A stretch of DNA of 64,000 nt from Marinobacter sp. ELB17. Its GTDB lineage: Bacteria; Pseudomonadota; Gammaproteobacteria; Pseudomonadales; Oleiphilaceae. Under the pieces are notes generated by a model. That model was not told where the DNA came from. It ran no database searches and saw only the letters and a list, made by a program, of their open reading frames with translations. The stretch covers positions 1 through 64,000 of the forward strand of contig NZ_AAXY01000003.1 in NCBI RefSeq assembly GCF_000169375.1, written 5' to 3'. This document shows positions 61,877 to 64,000 of the stretch, in pieces. The translations under genes and the position numbers were made by a program. How positions within the stretch are numbered: position 1 is the stretch's first letter; each line of letters starts with the position of its first letter.

Positions 61877-62191
61877 CATGCCGTGCCGATATCGAGGAAT
61901 TTACCACCAGTCAATGGGTAAGCGTAATGGAATAAGGAATACAGCACCCGTTCTGATTACCGGCCTGATACCGGATCAATCCTTGTTAAAGGTCTGTTTG
62001 GGAGCTAAAGATCTACCATTGCGCGAAGAGCTTCTCCGGCTCTTCGCGTTTTTTATTGGCCAACTGGCCAAAATTCAACGTGCCAATGATGCCTTGCAAG
62101 CACCGGACACCGCTGTGCAGAAAACGGATATTTCTGCATCGCTTTCACGCCTCTAATAATGACACTCACAACAATAATCTGAGGTGCAGAG
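61877..62191 (+). other. intergenic stretch with a terminator
   Basis: No supported gene. An open plus-strand frame (61878-62156) lacks a ribosome-binding site and runs through the hairpin at 62021-62055. The last 40 bases should hold leader signals of the binding-protein gene. Confidence 0.6.
62021..62055 (+). terminator. intrinsic terminator after chemoreceptor gene
   Basis: GCGAAGAGC-N7-GCTCTTCGC followed by GTTTTTTAT: a 9-bp perfect stem and a clear T run. Confidence 0.88.
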
Positions 62192-63367
62192 ATGAACAGA
62201 ACCAAAACCCTTGCCCGCGCCATACTGGCAACAACTCTTTGCGCAGGGCTTTCGACCTCTGCTCTTGCTGCTGCTGGAGATCCGATAAAAATTGGCCTTA
62301 TGCTCCCTTTTAGCGGTATCTATGCACAGCTCGGCGAAGCTGGCCGCGACGGTCTAAAACTAGCACTGAAGGAAAAAGTCTCAGAATTGCACGGGTCACC
62401 TATAGAATTTATTGAACTGGATACCGAAGCCAAGCCGTCGCGAGCGCCTGAACTGGCGTCTTCTTTGTTGAATCAACATAAGGTGGATTTTGTAATTGGT
62501 CCTGTTCACTCGGGCGTGGCCATGGGCATGATCAAAATGCTGCGAGGCAAAGACACCATCATGATCATCCCAAACGCCGGCTCAGCAGCCGCAACCGGCC
62601 CACTGTGCGCACCAAATATTTTCCGCACGTCCTTTTCTTCTTGGCAGCCATCTTACCCGATGGGCAAAGTTGCCCTCGAAAAAGGCTACAAGAAAATTTA
62701 CGCCATTAGCTGGAACTATGGTATGGGCCAAGAGAGCCTGGATGCGTTTGAAGAGTCCTTTACCGCCGGTGGTGGTGAGATAGTCAAAAAGGTCCTACTG
62801 CCCTTCCCGTCGACGAACTTCCAACCCAACGTTAGCGACATTGCAGACCAGAATCCTGACGCAGTATTCACTTTCTTTGCCGGTGGTGGCGCTATCAAGT
62901 TCGTGAAGGACTTTGATGCCATGGGACTGCGCGGAAAAATCCCGCTGATGGGCTCCGGCTTTCTCACTGAGGGAACCTTGACAGCCCAAGGCGACGCAGC
63001 CGAAGGCGTTATGACTGGCCTTCACTATGCCGAGCAACTTGATGTTCCCAAAAACCACGAGTTCCGCGAAGCCTTCAACACGGAGTACGGGCACTACCCC
63101 GACATTTATGCTGTTCAGGGCTATGACGCGGGACAAGCGATCACCAACACCGTCAATCTTTTGAAGGGTGATATCTCTGACAAACAGGCCGTCATCAGCA
63201 TCATGGAAGGCCTGATCATTGATAGCCCCAGAGGCGCATTCACGTTCTCAAAAGCCCACAACCCGATTCAGAATATTTACCTGCGCGAAGTGAAAGATGG
63301 CGTAAACGTGGTTCAAAGCATTGCCGCCGAAGCACTGGAAGACCCGGCGCGCGGCTGCAAACTCTGA
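62192..63367 (+). CDS. Liv-type ABC transporter substrate-binding protein
   Basis: A 391-residue periplasmic protein with signal peptide (about 1-26, ending LAAAG) and the Peripla_BP_6 fold: KIGLMLPFSGIYAQLGEAGRDGLKLAL (in parts), ELDTEAKPSRAPELASSLLNQHKVDFVIGPVHSGVAMGM and YAVQGYDAGQAI. Relatives bind branched-chain amino acids or aromatic acids such as benzoate and hydroxycinnamates. Position beside the ben-cat-pca island favours an aromatic or pathway-related ligand, but this is inference. AGGTGCAGAG precedes ATG 62192. Confidence 0.88.
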   Translation: MNRTKTLARAILATTLCAGLSTSALAAAGDPIKIGLMLPFSGIYAQLGEAGRDGLKLALKEKVSELHGSPIEFIELDTEAKPSRAPELASSLLNQHKVDFVIGPVHSGVAMGMIKMLRGKDTIMIIPNAGSAAATGPLCAPNIFRTSFSSWQPSYPMGKVALEKGYKKIYAISWNYGMGQESLDAFEESFTAGGGEIVKKVLLPFPSTNFQPNVSDIADQNPDAVFTFFAGGGAIKFVKDFDAMGLRGKIPLMGSGFLTEGTLTAQGDAAEGVMTGLHYAEQLDVPKNHEFREAFNTEYGHYPDIYAVQGYDAGQAITNTVNLLKGDISDKQAVISIMEGLIIDSPRGAFTFSKAHNPIQNIYLREVKDGVNVVQSIAAEALEDPARGCKL

Positions 63368-63385
63368 TCCCGGACTTTATTATTG

Positions 63386-63407
63386 CTCCCCGGCTTGCGC
63401 CGGGGAG
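63386..63407 (+). promoter_or_regulatory. intercistronic hairpin between binding protein and permease
   Basis: CTCCCCGGC-TTGC-GCCGGGGAG, a 9-bp stem without a T run, 18 bases after the binding-protein stop. Probably stabilises the upstream message. Confidence 0.65.
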
Positions 63408-63468
63408 GTTATCGAAACTGACCTCCCGCACACGCAAAGTAGCCTCCGAATAATCTTTGGATTTCAAT

Positions 63469-64000
63469 ATGTCTGCCGAATTGTTTTTTGTGCAACTCGT
63501 TAATGGTATTCAGTACGGGCTTCTCCTTTTTCTGATTGCCTCTGGTCTCACCCTGATCTTCGGCGTCATGGGCATTCTCAATCTTGCTCATGGTTCAATG
63601 TATATGGTAGGCGCTTATCTTGTATGGTACTTCGCGGCTGTCACCGGCAGTTTTACCGCTGCAGCTGCTCTTTCCGCCGTGATCGCTCTTGGCTTAGGAA
63701 TTCTCATAGAAAGGCTCTTGATACAACGGCTTTACAATCGAAATCACCTGGATCAAGTACTGCTTACGATCGGTATGATCTTCGTATTCAACGCCCTACA
63801 AAGCATTCTCTGGGGTAACGACCCTCACGGCGTCAGCGTGCCGGACGCATTAAGCGGCTCTATTCCCTTTACCGACAACTCAAGCTACCCCATCTATCGC
63901 ATTTTTGCGGCTCTAGTCTGCATCGGCATTGCGGCCGCTCTATATTTTGTCGTCAGCAAAACGCGGCTAGGCATGCTGATACGCGCGGGAGAATCTAACC
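63469..64000 (+). CDS. livH: Liv-type ABC transporter permease, start only
   Basis: The window ends inside this gene. About 177 residues read LFFVQLVNGIQYGLLLFLIASGLTLIFGVMGILNLAHG (in parts), the conserved start of LivH permeases, then AALGLGILIERLLIQRLY-like helix 3 and QVLLTIGMIFVFNALQSILWG, ending TRLGMLIRAGE. It should form the importer with the binding protein 101 bases upstream; LivM and the two ATPases are expected beyond the window. Confidence 0.9.
   Translation, partial: MSAELFFVQLVNGIQYGLLLFLIASGLTLIFGVMGILNLAHGSMYMVGAYLVWYFAAVTGSFTAAAALSAVIALGLGILIERLLIQRLYNRNHLDQVLLTIGMIFVFNALQSILWGNDPHGVSVPDALSGSIPFTDNSSYPIYRIFAALVCIGIAAALYFVVSKTRLGMLIRAGESN

Noticed and set aside
61878..62156. 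Open frame of 92 codons after the chemoreceptor gene
   Set aside because: No ribosome-binding site, no recognisable similarity, and it crosses a strong intrinsic terminator.

Overview
The window looks like a chromosomal segment of a halophilic or marine gammaproteobacterium of the Marinobacter/Halomonas kind. The inference rests on gene content: an ectoine-type TRAP transporter with its UspA partner (teaABCD), an ovothiol synthase (ovoA), several cyclic-di-GMP proteins and a complete benzoate to 3-oxoadipate pathway. No rRNA, tRNA, CRISPR array or prophage was seen.

Region 1 (1-9.6 kb) starts with a CoA-transferase end, then decayed GABA-catabolism genes: gabD lacks its 5' end and gabT lacks its middle. 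After a small membrane protein comes a three-gene minus-strand unit: two tandem PotD-like periplasmic binding proteins and a periplasmic-domain GGDEF-EAL protein. This arrangement resembles the Vibrio NspS-MbaA polyamine sensor, but the binding protein is duplicated. A GGDEF-EAL remnant and an HD-GYP protein follow on the plus strand.

Region 2 (10-25.5 kb) is a mosaic of housekeeping and decaying genes: yaiI, a frameshifted PQQ-type sugar dehydrogenase, a CIA30-like protein, TSUP and AEC permeases, a diguanylate cyclase and a family 3 solute-binding protein. Next is a chimeric pseudogene block between two inverted IS5-type remnants, an Lrp regulator divergent from alanine dehydrogenase, a broken secDF fusion, an Lgt-like/TlpA protein with DsbG, and a nitroreductase. 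A triple palindromic repeat separates the last from ovoA.

Region 3 (25.5-47.6 kb) carries ovoA, an MscS remnant, a glutathione peroxidase, a small hydrolase, teaABCD, a 7TMR-DISM diguanylate cyclase, potABCD, an orphan TRAP binding protein, a chemoreceptor remnant, a DUF2235 protein, a rhodanese, a thioesterase, an RNase J-like nuclease, a DJ-1/PfpI protein and a proton-channel/OmpA pair.

Region 4 (47.6-64 kb) is the aromatic-catabolism island. Reading away from catR on the minus strand, catB-catC-catA-benA-benB-benC-benD form one run, followed by a terminator and the transporter benE. The run takes benzoate through catechol to 3-oxoadipate enol-lactone. On the plus strand pcaD (enol-lactonase), a long CatI/CatJ-type CoA-transferase (pcaIJ) and the thiolase pcaF finish the route to succinyl-CoA and acetyl-CoA. 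An IclR regulator (PcaR-like) diverges from pcaI, with two GTTCG-N5-CGAAC-type operators between them. A chemoreceptor-like protein and the start of a Liv-type ABC importer follow, possibly for sensing and uptake of a related substrate.

A recurring theme is decay by internal deletion and frameshift: gabD, gabT, a GGDEF-EAL gene, a PQQ dehydrogenase, an isochorismatase/symporter chimera, secDF, mscS and a chemoreceptor gene are all broken.
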